Part shown: positions 1-8,516 of the stretch, one piece after another
How positions within the stretch are numbered: position 1 is the stretch's first letter
How the letters are laid out: each line of letters begins with the position of its first letter
From: Segatella copri
Lineage (GTDB): Bacteria; Bacteroidota; Bacteroidia; Bacteroidales; Bacteroidaceae
Assembly (NCBI RefSeq): GCF_019249795.2
Contig: NZ_CP156891.1
Span: forward strand, 62,001 to 126,000
Direction: 5' to 3'
DNA length: 64,000 nucleotides
The notes under the pieces: generated by a model
What the model was told of the DNA's origin: nothing
Databases searched by the model: none
What the model saw: only the letters and a program-made list of their open reading frames with translations
Program-made: the position numbers and the translations under genes

Positions 1-699
1 CATACAGAATTGCTGCATGATGTGTATAAGGATTTGGCAGAAAGATTGGATAAAGAGGTGGTTGCATTGGGTGGAAACAGTACAGGAAATAGTGATTTTG
101 ACAATCTTACTGCTGTTGGCGATACTGCCAATATCTGGAAGGATGCTACTTCGATGGTATTCTCGCCTGATGAGGGCTTCAACAGTCGCAGTTTTAAAAT
201 TGAAGCTGATACTGCTTTCCATAAGGGTGACCGGTTCCGTCTTGATTTCGAATCGCAGTTTATCTTCCAGGATGGTATGCGTGATGGCATCGCTTTGCTG
301 GCTGTTCAGTTCAAGAACGATAGTGTGGCACAGACTGTAATTCATATTCAGAGTGCTCAGCACTATAGTGTAGAACTCGCTGATAATGATAGCCTTGGAA
401 TCAAATGTATAAAGGGGTACTTTATGTTGAATGAGGGTGGCTTCAGTTCTGATGCCGGTTCTTTGACGACTCTTAAACTGATGTTTGTCAATAAGATTCG
501 TCTCATCCGTATGCATCCTAAAAAGGTGGCACCGGTTTCTTCTTCTGCAGCATCTTCTGATTCGGCAAAAGTAGATACAGCTCGTAAGACCCGTATACCA
601 GGTCCGAGTGTTCCAGCGCGTCCGGATGGAGCTTTGGCGCCTCCGACCAGTGCACCGGTTTCTATGCCTGATAAACCTATTCAGATGACGAGTAATTAG
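1..699 (+). CDS. Unrecognised protein, 5' end outside the window
   Basis: The reading frame is open to the first base of the window, so the start lies upstream; an internal TTG at 10 is probably not the true start. About 230 residues are visible. The first two thirds look like a globular beta-rich domain with alternating hydrophobic residues. The last ~60 residues are a low-complexity tail rich in Ser, Ala and Pro, like a linker or disordered end. No signal peptide can be judged because the N-terminus is missing. I do not recognise a family. It lies 16 bases before a small ORF and then nadC, all rightward, so it may be the end of one operon. The coding status rests on the long open frame and its unbiased, plausible composition. 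Confidence 0.7.
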   Translation, partial: HTELLHDVYKDLAERLDKEVVALGGNSTGNSDFDNLTAVGDTANIWKDATSMVFSPDEGFNSRSFKIEADTAFHKGDRFRLDFESQFIFQDGMRDGIALLAVQFKNDSVAQTVIHIQSAQHYSVELADNDSLGIKCIKGYFMLNEGGFSSDAGSLTTLKLMFVNKIRLIRMHPKKVAPVSSSAASSDSAKVDTARKTRIPGPSVPARPDGALAPPTSAPVSMPDKPIQMTSN

Positions 700-715
700 T
701 CTGGATGTTTAAGAT

Positions 716-940
716 ATGGCTGAAATGAGGAGATGCGGAGCCCATCAGGTGATATTGCCGGATGGCTCGATATTGCAGCAGGCTGTGGTAGAAATACAAG
801 AGGACAGGGTGGTGAACTACTTCGAGTTTCGCGAGGAGTTGCCGATGACCGAATGGTTAGGCGGCGAAATCCGGGTGGAACGCGATGAGGAAGGCATCCT
901 TCGTGCCCTGTGGAACGGAAAAGTAATCAATAAACATTAA
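716..940 (+). CDS. Small unrecognised protein upstream of nadC
   Basis: A 74-residue protein lies between the preceding gene (16-base gap) and nadC (17-base gap), so the three are probably co-transcribed. It is acidic, with mixed hydrophobic and charged residues, no signal peptide and no membrane segment. The middle part (residues ~15-50) reads like alternating beta strands. I do not recognise a domain. An in-frame Met at residue 4 is an alternative start. Being packed tightly between genes on the same strand supports it being real. No function is proposed. Confidence 0.65.
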   Translation: MAEMRRCGAHQVILPDGSILQQAVVEIQEDRVVNYFEFREELPMTEWLGGEIRVERDEEGILRALWNGKVINKH

Positions 941-957
941 ACATAAACATTAATAAT

Positions 958-1809
958 ATGTTAAGCGTAGATCAATTAGAAGACAAGTTGATAGACTTGG
1001 CATTTGCTGAGGATATCGGTGATGGCGACCACACAACTTTGTGTTGTATCCCAGAAGACGCCATGGGTAAGAGCCACTTGCTTATCAAGGAAGATGGCGT
1101 GTTGGCAGGTGTTGAAATGGCAAAGAAGGTATTTGCCCGTTTCGATCCTACCATGAAGGTAGAAGTGTTGCTTCAGGATGGAACCCATGTTAAGAAGGGT
1201 GACATTGCAATGATTGTAGAGGGTAAGACCCGTTCTTTGCTCCAGACAGAGCGTTTGATGCTCAATATCATGCAGCGTATGAGTGGCATTGCTACCATGA
1301 CTGCTAAGTATGTAAAGCGTCTTGAGGGTACAAAGACTCATATCCTTGACACCCGTAAGACTACTCCAGGTCTCCGTATGTTGGAGAAGCAGGCTGTGAA
1401 GATTGGTGGTGGTATGAACCATCGCATTGGTCTTTTTGATATGATTCTCTTGAAAGATAACCATATCGATTTTGCTGGTGGTATCGATAACGCAATCGAC
1501 CGTTGCCATGCTTATCTGAAGGAGAAGGGCCTCGACCTAAAGATTGAAATCGAGGTTCGCAGTTTCGATGAACTTGACCAGGTATTGAAGCATGGTGGTG
1601 TAAATCGTATCATGCTCGATAACTTCTCTGTGCCTGATACTAAGAAGGCAGTAGACATCATCGCAGGTAAGTATGAGACTGAGTCTTCTGGCGGTATCAC
1701 TTACGATACCATCCGCGATTATGCAGAGCAGGGAGTTGATTTCATCTCAGTTGGTGCCTTGACACATAGTGTGAAGGGCTTGGATATGAGTTTCAAGGCT
1801 TGCGAATAA
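958..1809 (+). CDS. nadC: Nicotinate-nucleotide pyrophosphorylase (carboxylating), quinolinate phosphoribosyltransferase
   Basis: This enzyme converts quinolinate and PRPP to nicotinate mononucleotide, CO2 and pyrophosphate, the third step of de novo NAD synthesis in the cytoplasm. The 283-residue length is usual for the family. The N-terminal domain (residues ~1-110) is followed by the barrel domain carrying the family signatures: DTRKTTPG at about 131-138, KIGGGMNHR at about 149-157 and LLKDNH at about 165-170. These contain the Arg, Lys and His residues that bind the phosphates and quinolinate. nadA and nadB are not in the window. A short 7-bp tandem repeat begins directly after the stop codon, and a weak hairpin with a T run follows. 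Confidence 0.97.
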   Translation: MLSVDQLEDKLIDLAFAEDIGDGDHTTLCCIPEDAMGKSHLLIKEDGVLAGVEMAKKVFARFDPTMKVEVLLQDGTHVKKGDIAMIVEGKTRSLLQTERLMLNIMQRMSGIATMTAKYVKRLEGTKTHILDTRKTTPGLRMLEKQAVKIGGGMNHRIGLFDMILLKDNHIDFAGGIDNAIDRCHAYLKEKGLDLKIEIEVRSFDELDQVLKHGGVNRIMLDNFSVPDTKKAVDIIAGKYETESSGGITYDTIRDYAEQGVDFISVGALTHSVKGLDMSFKACE

Positions 1810-1837
1810 GTGAAGAATGAAGAGGGAAGAGTGAAGA
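1810..1837. repeat. 7-bp tandem repeat after nadC stop (GTGAAGA type)
   Basis: Four consecutive heptamers, GTGAAGA, ATGAAGA, GGGAAGA and GTGAAGA, start at the base after the nadC stop codon. The same heptamer is found after the araA stop codon near 55.9 kb, and a different heptamer array follows leuC. Confidence 0.85.
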
Positions 1838-1859
1838 ATTCAAATGCTCTTCTCTTTTT
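1821..1859 (+). terminator. Possible nadC terminator
   Basis: GAAGAG (1826-1831) pairs with CTCTTC (1847-1852), extended by a few bases past a one-base bulge, and a run of T follows at 1855-1859. The loop is about 15 bases. The stem is short and partly made of the heptamer repeat, so this is a moderate call. Confidence 0.45.
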
Positions 1860-1884
1860 GTATATATAAATTAAGGTATATTTT

Positions 1885-3546
1885 ATGAATAAGATTTTTG
1901 CTTCTGCCTTGATGGCTGTGGCTATGTTGGGCAGTGTCTCTGAGGCTGAGGCATGTACCAACTTTATAGTAGGGAAAAAAGCATCGGTTGATGGATCTGT
2001 GATGTGTTCATATAGTGCTGATGACTATGGTATGTTCCAAAATCTCTGTCATTTTCCTGCCGGTAAGCATGCTAAGGGCGAGATGCGTAAGATTTACGAT
2101 TGGGATACCAATAAATATCATGGTGAGATTCCGGAGGCTGCCGAGACTTATAATGTGATTGGCAATATCAATGAATGGCAGGTCACCATCGGTGAAACTA
2201 CTTATGGTGGACGTGAGGAGATGGCTGATTCTACAGGTATCATGGACTATGGTTCACTCATTTATGTTGCCCTGCAGCGTAGTAAGACAGCCCGTGAGGC
2301 TATCAAAGTGATGACAACCATCGCCAATACTTACGGCTATAATTCAGAAGGCGAGACCTTTACCATCTGTGATCCGAACGAAGCTTGGATTATGGAGATG
2401 ATGGGCAAGGGACCAGGTTCTAAGGGCGTGGTTTGGGTAGCTCTCCGTATTCCTGATAATGCAGTTTGTGCACATGCTAACCAGAGTCGCATCGGCAAGT
2501 TCAATATGAAGGACAAGAAAAACGTGATGTATGCCAAGGATGTCGTTTCTTTTGCTCGCAGTAAGGGATGGTATCAGGGCAAGGATGCTGATTTCTCATG
2601 GAAAATGGCATATGCTAAGCCTGATTTCTCAGGACGTCGTTTCTGCGATGCTCGTGCTTGGGCTCTTTTGAATCATTTCTATGATATGAGTCCTTATCTT
2701 GATTGGGCTTTGGGCAAGGATCCTAATGCGAAGGATATGCCTCTCTGGGTGGTTCCAAACAAGAAGGTGAGTGTTGCTGATGTTGAGGCTTGCATGCGTG
2801 ACCATTATGAGGGTACACCTCTTTCTGTTGCTGATGGCACTGATATCGGGGGTGGTATCTGGCAGATGCCTTACAGGCCAACTCCATTGATGTTTAAGGT
2901 GGATGGAAAGCAGTGCTTCAACGAACGACCGGTCAGCACCCAGCAGAGTGGTTTTGTTTTTGTTAGCCAGATGCGTTCATGGATGCCTAGAGAGATTGGC
3001 GGTGTTCTTTGGTTTGGTAATGATGATGCCAATATGGTAGCGTTCACACCAATCTACTGTTCTTCTACAGTTCGTCCTGAGTGTTATAACACACCGGGAG
3101 CAGATGCAGTGAATTTCAGTTTCAAGAATGCTTACTGGGTGTGCAATATGACCAGCAATATGGTTTATCCTCGTTACAGCCAGATGTTCCCAACTTTGAA
3201 GGAGGTTCGTGATAGTCTGGATAACAGCTATTTTGCTGCACAACCAGGTGTTGAGGCTAAGGCTCAGGAACTGTATGCACAGGATCCACAGGCTGCTGTC
3301 AAGTATCTCAATGATTATGGTATTGAGAAGGCACAGCAGATGTTGGCGCGTTGGCAACAGCTCTTCCAGTTTATGGTAGTGAAGTATAATGACATGATTA
3401 TCAAGCCAACCAAAAAAGATGGCAGTTTCGAGAAGACTCCTTATGGATTAGGTGCAACCCCAGTTCGTCCTGGGTATCCTGAGAAATATGCCAAGGAACT
3501 TATTAAGCAAACAGGAGACAAGTTCCTGGTTCCTGAAACAAAGTAA
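1885..3546 (+). CDS. Secreted C69-family dipeptidase (peptidase U34-like)
   Basis: A 553-residue protein begins with a signal sequence (hydrophobic residues ~4-18). The mature chain begins at Cys24 in ACTNFIVGKKAS, the N-terminal nucleophile hallmark of the Ntn-hydrolase family C69 (Lactobacillus PepD-like). Such proteins are made as precursors and expose the Cys after cleavage. Further family features are the NVIGNINEWQVTIGETTYGGR segment (~residues 90-110) and long conserved stretches to the end. The likely role is hydrolysis of dipeptides or other small amides outside the cytoplasmic membrane. The stop is followed by a strong hairpin shared with the convergent rubrerythrin gene. Substrate specificity cannot be told from sequence. 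Confidence 0.9.
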   Translation: MNKIFASALMAVAMLGSVSEAEACTNFIVGKKASVDGSVMCSYSADDYGMFQNLCHFPAGKHAKGEMRKIYDWDTNKYHGEIPEAAETYNVIGNINEWQVTIGETTYGGREEMADSTGIMDYGSLIYVALQRSKTAREAIKVMTTIANTYGYNSEGETFTICDPNEAWIMEMMGKGPGSKGVVWVALRIPDNAVCAHANQSRIGKFNMKDKKNVMYAKDVVSFARSKGWYQGKDADFSWKMAYAKPDFSGRRFCDARAWALLNHFYDMSPYLDWALGKDPNAKDMPLWVVPNKKVSVADVEACMRDHYEGTPLSVADGTDIGGGIWQMPYRPTPLMFKVDGKQCFNERPVSTQQSGFVFVSQMRSWMPREIGGVLWFGNDDANMVAFTPIYCSSTVRPECYNTPGADAVNFSFKNAYWVCNMTSNMVYPRYSQMFPTLKEVRDSLDNSYFAAQPGVEAKAQELYAQDPQAAVKYLNDYGIEKAQQMLARWQQLFQFMVVKYNDMIIKPTKKDGSFEKTPYGLGATPVRPGYPEKYAKELIKQTGDKFLVPETK

Positions 3547-3568
3547 CAATATTTATCATCACATAAAG

Positions 3569-3612
3569 AAAGCCGATTCAAGTATATTACTATACAAGAA
3601 TCGGCTTTCCTG
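3569..3612. terminator. Bidirectional terminator between the C69 peptidase and rubrerythrin genes
   Basis: An 11-bp perfect stem (3569-3579 with 3598-3608) continues inside as GTATA/TATAC. T-rich sequence follows on the plus strand. It sits between the ends of two convergent genes and can serve both. Confidence 0.8.
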
Positions 3613-3674
3613 TTTTCTTGACTTACAATACTAAATAGTATTATAATTTTTAAAGTTACGTCTTTTAAAATCTA

Positions 3675-4235
3675 TTACTTGAAGTATCTCTTGTAGAGAC
3701 CTGCAAAACCTGCACAGTGGCGGGCTTCATCCTTAGCCATCTCATGAACGGTATCGTGGATAGCATCTGAACCCTGCTCCTTAGCAAGCTTGGCAATGCG
3801 GAACTTATCCTCACAAGCACCCTTCTCTGCTGCAATACGAGCCTCGAGATTGCTCTTGGTATCACCCAAAACCTCACCGAGAAGTTCTGCAAAACGAGAA
3901 GCGTGATCAGCCTCCTCATAGGCATAACGTTTGTAAGCCTCTGCAATTTCAGGATAGCCTTCACGATCTGCCTGGCGTGCCATAGCAAGATACATACCTA
4001 CCTCGCCACACTCACCATTGAAATGGTCCTTCAAACCCTTGATAACGTCTTCATTAACGCTATCCTTAAATGCCTGACCGAGAACGTGAACGGTAGCAAA
4101 TGTCATATCGTCATCAACTGCATCTTCCATCTCTTTGAACTTGCTGGCTGGAGCCTTGCAGATAGGGCACTTCTCAGGTGCTTCTGTACCTTCGTAAATG
4201 TAACCGCAAACGGTGCAAATAAACTTTTTCTTCAT
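3675..4235 (-). CDS. Reverse rubrerythrin (N-terminal rubredoxin domain, C-terminal ferritin-like di-iron domain)
   Basis: A 186-residue non-haem iron protein expected to reduce hydrogen peroxide (and possibly oxygen) in the cytoplasm. The rubredoxin-type Cys4 site is at the N-terminus (C7, C10, C23, C26), before the four-helix ferritin-like domain. Classical rubrerythrin has the opposite order, so this is the reverse type. Glu and His ligands for the di-iron centre are visible in the helical part, for example [15 protein letters not shown] and [12 protein letters not shown], and again EARHCAGF near the end. A Fur/PerR-type regulator gene lies 45 bases upstream on the same strand, suggesting peroxide-responsive co-expression. 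Confidence 0.93.
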   Translation of the reverse strand: MKKKFICTVCGYIYEGTEAPEKCPICKAPASKFKEMEDAVDDDMTFATVHVLGQAFKDSVNEDVIKGLKDHFNGECGEVGMYLAMARQADREGYPEIAEAYKRYAYEEADHASRFAELLGEVLGDTKSNLEARIAAEKGACEDKFRIAKLAKEQGSDAIHDTVHEMAKDEARHCAGFAGLYKRYFK

Positions 4236-4259
4236 AATGCTTTTGTTTTAAATGTTGTT

Positions 4260-4274
4260 GTATAATTATTGTCT
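4260..4274. promoter_or_regulatory. Candidate PerR-box-like site between perR-like gene and rubrerythrin
   Basis: A 15-base AT-rich stretch matches the Bacillus PerR box TTATAATNATTATAA at 11 positions. A half-match TTATAAT also lies at 4743-4749, between the -7 element and the start of the regulator gene. In AT-rich DNA such matches can be chance, so this is only a candidate. Confidence 0.35.
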
Positions 4275-4280
4275 TTTGAA

Positions 4281-4730
4281 TTAGTGAACAGTCTCTGTGA
4301 GAGGTGACTTTACGCTTTTTTTAGCGCATTCTGTACAGATTCCTCTGTAGTAGAGCTGTTCTTCCAATACGATGTTTCCTTCAATTTCCTTTCCTGGTTC
4401 CACTGTTGGAGCAGGTTCGCCGAAAAAGTCAATTACCTTGCCACAATTTCTGCAATAGAAGTGAACGTGGCTTTTAATATTTCCATCATAACACACGCGA
4501 TGTTCATCGATTGTGATCATTTGAGCCGCATTGTGCTCACTCAACATTCTGAGTGTATTGTAAACGGTTGTCTTGCTCAATGTTGGGATACTTTCAGCTA
4601 ATCCTTTGTACACATCCTCGATAGTTGGATGAGTGGGATGATTAATAAGCCAATCCATGATGGCAATACGCTGGAGTGATGGTCGGATACCTTTCTCCAC
4701 GAGTCTTTGATAGGCTTCTGTCTGTTTCAT
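4281..4730 (-). CDS. Fur-family metalloregulator, probably PerR-like
   Basis: A 149-residue Fur-superfamily DNA-binding repressor. It has an N-terminal winged helix (residues ~1-85, with the recognition region around TLSKTTVYNTLRML) and a C-terminal dimerisation domain with two structural-zinc pairs, CRNC and CTEC. His residues typical of the regulatory metal site are present (HVHFYC). Adjacency to rubrerythrin favours a PerR-type peroxide sensor over an iron-responsive Fur, but sequence alone does not settle it. It has a very good promoter just upstream and probably leads a two-gene operon with the rubrerythrin gene. Confidence 0.88.
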   Translation of the reverse strand: MKQTEAYQRLVEKGIRPSLQRIAIMDWLINHPTHPTIEDVYKGLAESIPTLSKTTVYNTLRMLSEHNAAQMITIDEHRVCYDGNIKSHVHFYCRNCGKVIDFFGEPAPTVEPGKEIEGNIVLEEQLYYRGICTECAKKSVKSPLTETVH

Positions 4731-4758
4731 AATTACTTGTTGTTATAATTTGTTGTTG

Positions 4759-4790
4759 CAAAGATAAGCAATTCTTTTGTATCCGCCAAA
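4759..4790 (-). promoter_or_regulatory. Promoter of the perR-rubrerythrin pair
   Basis: On the minus strand TTTG (4790-4787), exactly 20 bases, then TATCTTTG (4766-4759). This is the full Bacteroidota -33/-7 pattern, placing transcription start near 4752 and a short leader before the ATG at 4730. Confidence 0.8.
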
Positions 4791-4926
4791 TATTTTTGCA
4801 AAAATTCCAAAGTATTTTTGAATATTTTACAATTGCATAGTTGTTTTAAGATTTGTTGTGCAAAAAGGTAGATCCTATGATTCGCTTTTGGAAATTATTG
4901 ATACTAAAACCCTTTTGGAAAAAGTA

Positions 4927-4964
4927 ATTCCCCGTCACGCTACCGGAAGGTTGTGGCGGGGAAT
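4927..4964 (-). terminator. Terminator downstream of lolA
   Basis: A 12-bp stem (4927-4938 with 4953-4964, one G-U pair) is followed on the minus strand by a T-rich tract (complement of 4919-4926). It lies about 40 bases past the lolA stop. Confidence 0.8.
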
Positions 4965-5002
4965 CTTATTTGAAAATAAACTTTATACGATATTTCAGGC
5001 GA

Positions 5003-5602
5003 TTATCTCAGGTCGATGACTTCAGCTCCTGGACATTCCTTGCTGTTGAAATTGAATGTGCTGTTAGAAACGCTCTTGGCTCTGAAGTTACTTACCGTGA
5101 TGGTACTCCAGGTATTGCCCTGTCGCATCTTGACAACTGATGGAATATGTGTCTTTTTGTTGATGGTGATATACATTTCGGCTACAGAACGTTTCTGGTT
5201 ATTGGCAACGAGATGTACTACATAGTTACTGCCTGCTGTCTTGAGCGTTGACTTATAACCAGTCTTATATATATTAATAAAGGTATAAGGGTTCATGGAC
5301 ATCTGCTGAGCCTGTGTAGGGTTGCTGACATTCACCTCGTTGGTTTTCTTTAGATAAGTCCACTGGGTCTTGCCGTTGAACCAGACGATGGCTTGCGGGG
5401 TACGGGCGTTAAACTTGTTGCCTTTGATGGCAATACTGCCGCTTGCTGATCCATACTTAGAGCTGCTCATCTTGAAGTTGGCGCTAGCTCCACCTTTGTT
5501 GCCAATAACGGCAGCGGTCTTATCAAGTACCTGTTGCGCAGTCTGCGCCATGGCTCCGATGCTCATCATTGCAACGAAAGCCAATGCTAAAATCTTTTTC
5601 AT
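5003..5602 (-). CDS. LolA-like outer-membrane lipoprotein carrier protein
   Basis: A 199-residue periplasmic protein with a signal peptide (residues 1-19, ending in AMAQ). The mature part matches the LolA fold expected for ferrying lipoproteins from the inner to the outer membrane: an early TAQQVLDKTAA helix, then a half-barrel of beta strands with segments such as FKMSSSKYGSASGSIAIKG and PQAIVWFNGKTQWTYL. LolA homologues in Bacteroidota commonly follow ftsK, as here (ftsK is upstream on the same strand). A hairpin between the two genes suggests at least partly separate transcripts. Confidence 0.87.
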   Translation of the reverse strand: MKKILALAFVAMMSIGAMAQTAQQVLDKTAAVIGNKGGASANFKMSSSKYGSASGSIAIKGNKFNARTPQAIVWFNGKTQWTYLKKTNEVNVSNPTQAQQMSMNPYTFINIYKTGYKSTLKTAGSNYVVHLVANNQKRSVAEMYITINKKTHIPSVVKMRQGNTWSTITVSNFRAKSVSNSTFNFNSKECPGAEVIDLR

Positions 5603-5666
5603 TTTTATCTTTTCCTTTCTTTTAAAATTCTATGTTATATCTTCTAAAATTTCATACTCTATCATA

Positions 5667-5710
5667 AAGCCGTAAAAACGTCTTTTCTCTCTTAGACGTT
5701 TTCACGGCTT
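5667..5710 (-). terminator. Hairpin between ftsK and lolA
   Basis: A 17-bp stem with one mismatch (5667-5683 with 5694-5710), about 65 bases past the ftsK stop. No long T run follows on the minus strand, so it may be a terminator, a pause site or an mRNA-stabilising structure. Confidence 0.55.
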
Positions 5711-5775
5711 CAGGGTTTAATAATTTAACCTTTTCCAATATTATCTTCTTTCATACCCTTAGTTATTTACTAAAA

Positions 5776-8403
5776 TTAAGAGTTTCGAAGTGCCATTAAC
5801 AGATTATTAAGCTGGTTTTCATCCTGTATCAGTACCTCACGAGGCTTGCTGCCCTGTGCTGCACCTACGATGCCTGCAGCTTCCATCTGGTCCATTAATC
5901 GTCCTGCACGGTTATAGCCGATACTGAACCGGCGCTGGATCATGCTGGTAGAACCCTGCTGTGAAAGAACAATCGCATGGGCTGCCTCTTCGAAGAACGG
6001 ATCCAGTTCGCGGGCACTGATGCTGCCGCTTCCACCTGCGCTTCCTTCATCATTAGCTGGTTCTGGCAACTCCATAGGTTCGATAGGGCCAGGCTGTTCG
6101 CAGATATACTCGTTGATGCGCTCGATTTCAGGTGTATCAACAAAGGCACACTGTACACGTACAGGTTCGTTGCCGCAGAGATAGAGCATATCACCACGAC
6201 CAATCAGCTGGTTGGCTCCTGTACGGTCAAGAATGGTCTTTGAGTCGATGGCAGATGTAACCTTAAAGGCGATACGGCCAGGGAAGTTAGCCTTGATATT
6301 ACCCGTGATGATGCTGGTTGTAGGACGCTGGGTGGCAATAATCATGTGGATACCCACGGCACGTGCCAGCTGGGCGATACGGGCAATAGGAAGTTCTACT
6401 TCTTTGCCGGCTGTCATGATCAGATCACCGAACTCATCTATAATCACCACGATGTATGGCATATACTCATGTCCATCTGTCAACTTCAACTTGTGGTTGA
6501 TATACTTCTGGTTGTATTCTTTGATGTTACGTGCTCCTGCCTTTTTGAGCAAGTCGTAACGGCTATCCATCAGTACACACAGACTGTTCAGGGTTCTAAC
6601 CACCTTGGTTACGTCGGTTATGATAGGTTCTTCCTCATCAGGAACCGCAGCCATAAACTTATTGGCAATACGGGAGTAGACGCTAAACTCCACTTTCTTA
6701 GGGTCGATGAGAACCAGTTTGAGTTCATTTGGATGTTTCTTGTATAATAAAGAGGTGATGATGGCATTCAACCCTACAGATTTACCCTGTCCGGTAGCAC
6801 CCGCAACAAGCAGGTGAGGAATCTTTGCCAAATCAACCATAAACACTTCGTTGGTAATGGTCTTACCCAAAGCGATAGGTAACTCCATCTTGGTTTCCTG
6901 GAATTTCTTTGAGTTTAAAGTACTTTCCATACTAACGATGTTCGCCTTTGCGTTAGGTACCTCAATACCGATGGTTCCCTTACCTGGAATAGGAGCGATG
7001 ATACGGATGCCGAGAGCTGCCAGACTCAAGGCGATGTCATCTTCCAGATTCTTGATCTTAGAGATACGTACGCCTTCTGCAGGCTGGATTTCGTAGAGTG
7101 TGATGGTAGGACCAACCGTAGCACGGATGGTTTTGATCTGTACGCCAAAGTTGCCCAGCACCTCGATGATGCGGTTTTTGTTGGCGCGCTGCTCTTCCTC
7201 ATCGATGGATACGCCGTCATCCTCATACTTCTTCAGAAGGTTGAGTACCGGATATTTATATCTGGTGAACGGCTCCTTCGGATTGATCGGAGTATTCAGT
7301 ACTTCTGCATTGCTCAAGGTGTTGCCTGTAGCCTTCTCGTCGGCTGTGGCTACAGAGATGTCCATACCTATATGCTCAGAAGCTGCAGCAGCCTCGGCAG
7401 CTTGCTTTTCCAATGCTTCCCGTTCAGCCCGTTTTGTACGGAGTTCGCGCTGACGTGCAATGAGTGACATATTCTCGTTCAGCGTGCCGTTGGCTATAGC
7501 GATGGTTTCATCTTTTTCCGTATCACCTTCTGTTCCTGTAGCTTCCTGTCCGTCTGCCTCTGGCTCAACAGGCGTAGAAGGTGTGTCTGGGGTTGCGAAA
7601 GTCTGGTCCGGATCCAGATTCAGGTCGATGACTTTGGCAGGTTCTTCTTCCTTATATTCTTCTTTCTCATCCTCTGTGCCAGCACCATATGCTGCGTTGG
7701 CGTATACCTCGTCGATAGCTTCCGTATCTTTCCTGTTCTTTCCATGGTTAGTAATCTCAAATTTCACCTTATTTGATATATAACCGATAGGGTTGAGTGC
7801 TTTTCTGATAACCGTAATAGTTTCAGTGGTGAGATAGGTGAGGAATGCTACCGCCACGAAGAAAAGAATGGCAGTAAGTCCTGGAGGACCCATGATGTTC
7901 TCCAGATTCTGCACGACAAAGAGTCCGTGCTTTCCGCCCGGATTGAAGATGAGGCTTGGCATGATAGGTGCGATGAACTTGGCAAAGGTTACCGACATCC
8001 ATAGTATGATCACAATCATGCAGAAGAACCATTTCCACAGGTTCAGCTTGTAGGCATGCATCATCTGCAATCCCACCATGATGACAAAGAATGGGAGCAA
8101 GAAGGCTGGAAATCCGAAATTGATGACAATGAGCCAATAGGATACAATGGCTCCCCAGGATCCGCAGTAGTTCTGAAACTGTTTTTCCGTGTTGGTCCAT
8201 TCGCCTGGCTTCAGATTTTCGAGCAAACTCTGGTCATTGGCTCCTGTGTTGAGAAAGGAGATCATAGCGATGATGATAACCACAGCAATGACTACCAAGG
8301 CTAATCCTATGAAAAAGTCAGTGATAGTATTGTTGAAAATATACTGTAAACCAATAGCTTCGCTAAAGGTTTTGGTCTTTTTTTCAGTTCTTTTTTTAGC
8401 CAT
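5776..8403 (-). CDS. ftsK: FtsK/SpoIIIE-type DNA translocase
   Basis: This 875-residue septal protein moves chromosome DNA during cell division and helps resolve dimers. It has four N-terminal membrane segments (residues ~25-190) and an acidic, Ala/Glu-rich linker (~200-370). The motor domain has a Walker A motif GATGQGKSV near residue 535 and a Walker B region (IVVIIDEFGDLI). A C-terminal winged-helix gamma domain (~800-865, QRRFSIGYNRAGRLMDQMEAAG) recognises polarity sequences. I chose the ATG at 8403 (MAKKRTEKK) over an upstream ATG because the extra 19 residues are hydrophobic without purpose and would overlap the promoter. Confidence 0.96.
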   Translation of the reverse strand: MAKKRTEKKTKTFSEAIGLQYIFNNTITDFFIGLALVVIAVVIIIAMISFLNTGANDQSLLENLKPGEWTNTEKQFQNYCGSWGAIVSYWLIVINFGFPAFLLPFFVIMVGLQMMHAYKLNLWKWFFCMIVIILWMSVTFAKFIAPIMPSLIFNPGGKHGLFVVQNLENIMGPPGLTAILFFVAVAFLTYLTTETITVIRKALNPIGYISNKVKFEITNHGKNRKDTEAIDEVYANAAYGAGTEDEKEEYKEEEPAKVIDLNLDPDQTFATPDTPSTPVEPEADGQEATGTEGDTEKDETIAIANGTLNENMSLIARQRELRTKRAEREALEKQAAEAAAASEHIGMDISVATADEKATGNTLSNAEVLNTPINPKEPFTRYKYPVLNLLKKYEDDGVSIDEEEQRANKNRIIEVLGNFGVQIKTIRATVGPTITLYEIQPAEGVRISKIKNLEDDIALSLAALGIRIIAPIPGKGTIGIEVPNAKANIVSMESTLNSKKFQETKMELPIALGKTITNEVFMVDLAKIPHLLVAGATGQGKSVGLNAIITSLLYKKHPNELKLVLIDPKKVEFSVYSRIANKFMAAVPDEEEPIITDVTKVVRTLNSLCVLMDSRYDLLKKAGARNIKEYNQKYINHKLKLTDGHEYMPYIVVIIDEFGDLIMTAGKEVELPIARIAQLARAVGIHMIIATQRPTTSIITGNIKANFPGRIAFKVTSAIDSKTILDRTGANQLIGRGDMLYLCGNEPVRVQCAFVDTPEIERINEYICEQPGPIEPMELPEPANDEGSAGGSGSISARELDPFFEEAAHAIVLSQQGSTSMIQRRFSIGYNRAGRLMDQMEAAGIVGAAQGSKPREVLIQDENQLNNLLMALRNS

Positions 8404-8430
8404 TTTATATATTTTTGAATAATTTATCTG

Positions 8431-8460
8431 CAAAATTAGCGAAAATAATTGAGAAAACAA
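8431..8460 (-). promoter_or_regulatory. ftsK promoter
   Basis: On the minus strand, TTG (8460-8458), 19 bases, then TAATTTTG (8438-8431). Start would be near 8424, about 20 bases before the chosen ATG at 8403, which supports that start choice. Confidence 0.7.
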
Positions 8461-8483
8461 TTCTTTTTCTCATCTTTTTTTTC

Positions 8484-8491
8484 TAATTTTG
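8484..8491 (+). promoter_or_regulatory. -7 element for the exonuclease gene
   Basis: TAATTTTG on the plus strand, 25 bases before the ATG at 8517. No clear TTTG lies 20 bases upstream. It is divergent from the ftsK promoter within about 60 bases. Confidence 0.5.
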
Positions 8492-8516
8492 CAACTTGTA
8501 AAGAATAAAAAGCATA

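Noticed and set aside
976..1509. 177-codon ORF antisense to nadC
   Set aside because: Entirely inside nadC and low in protein-like features.
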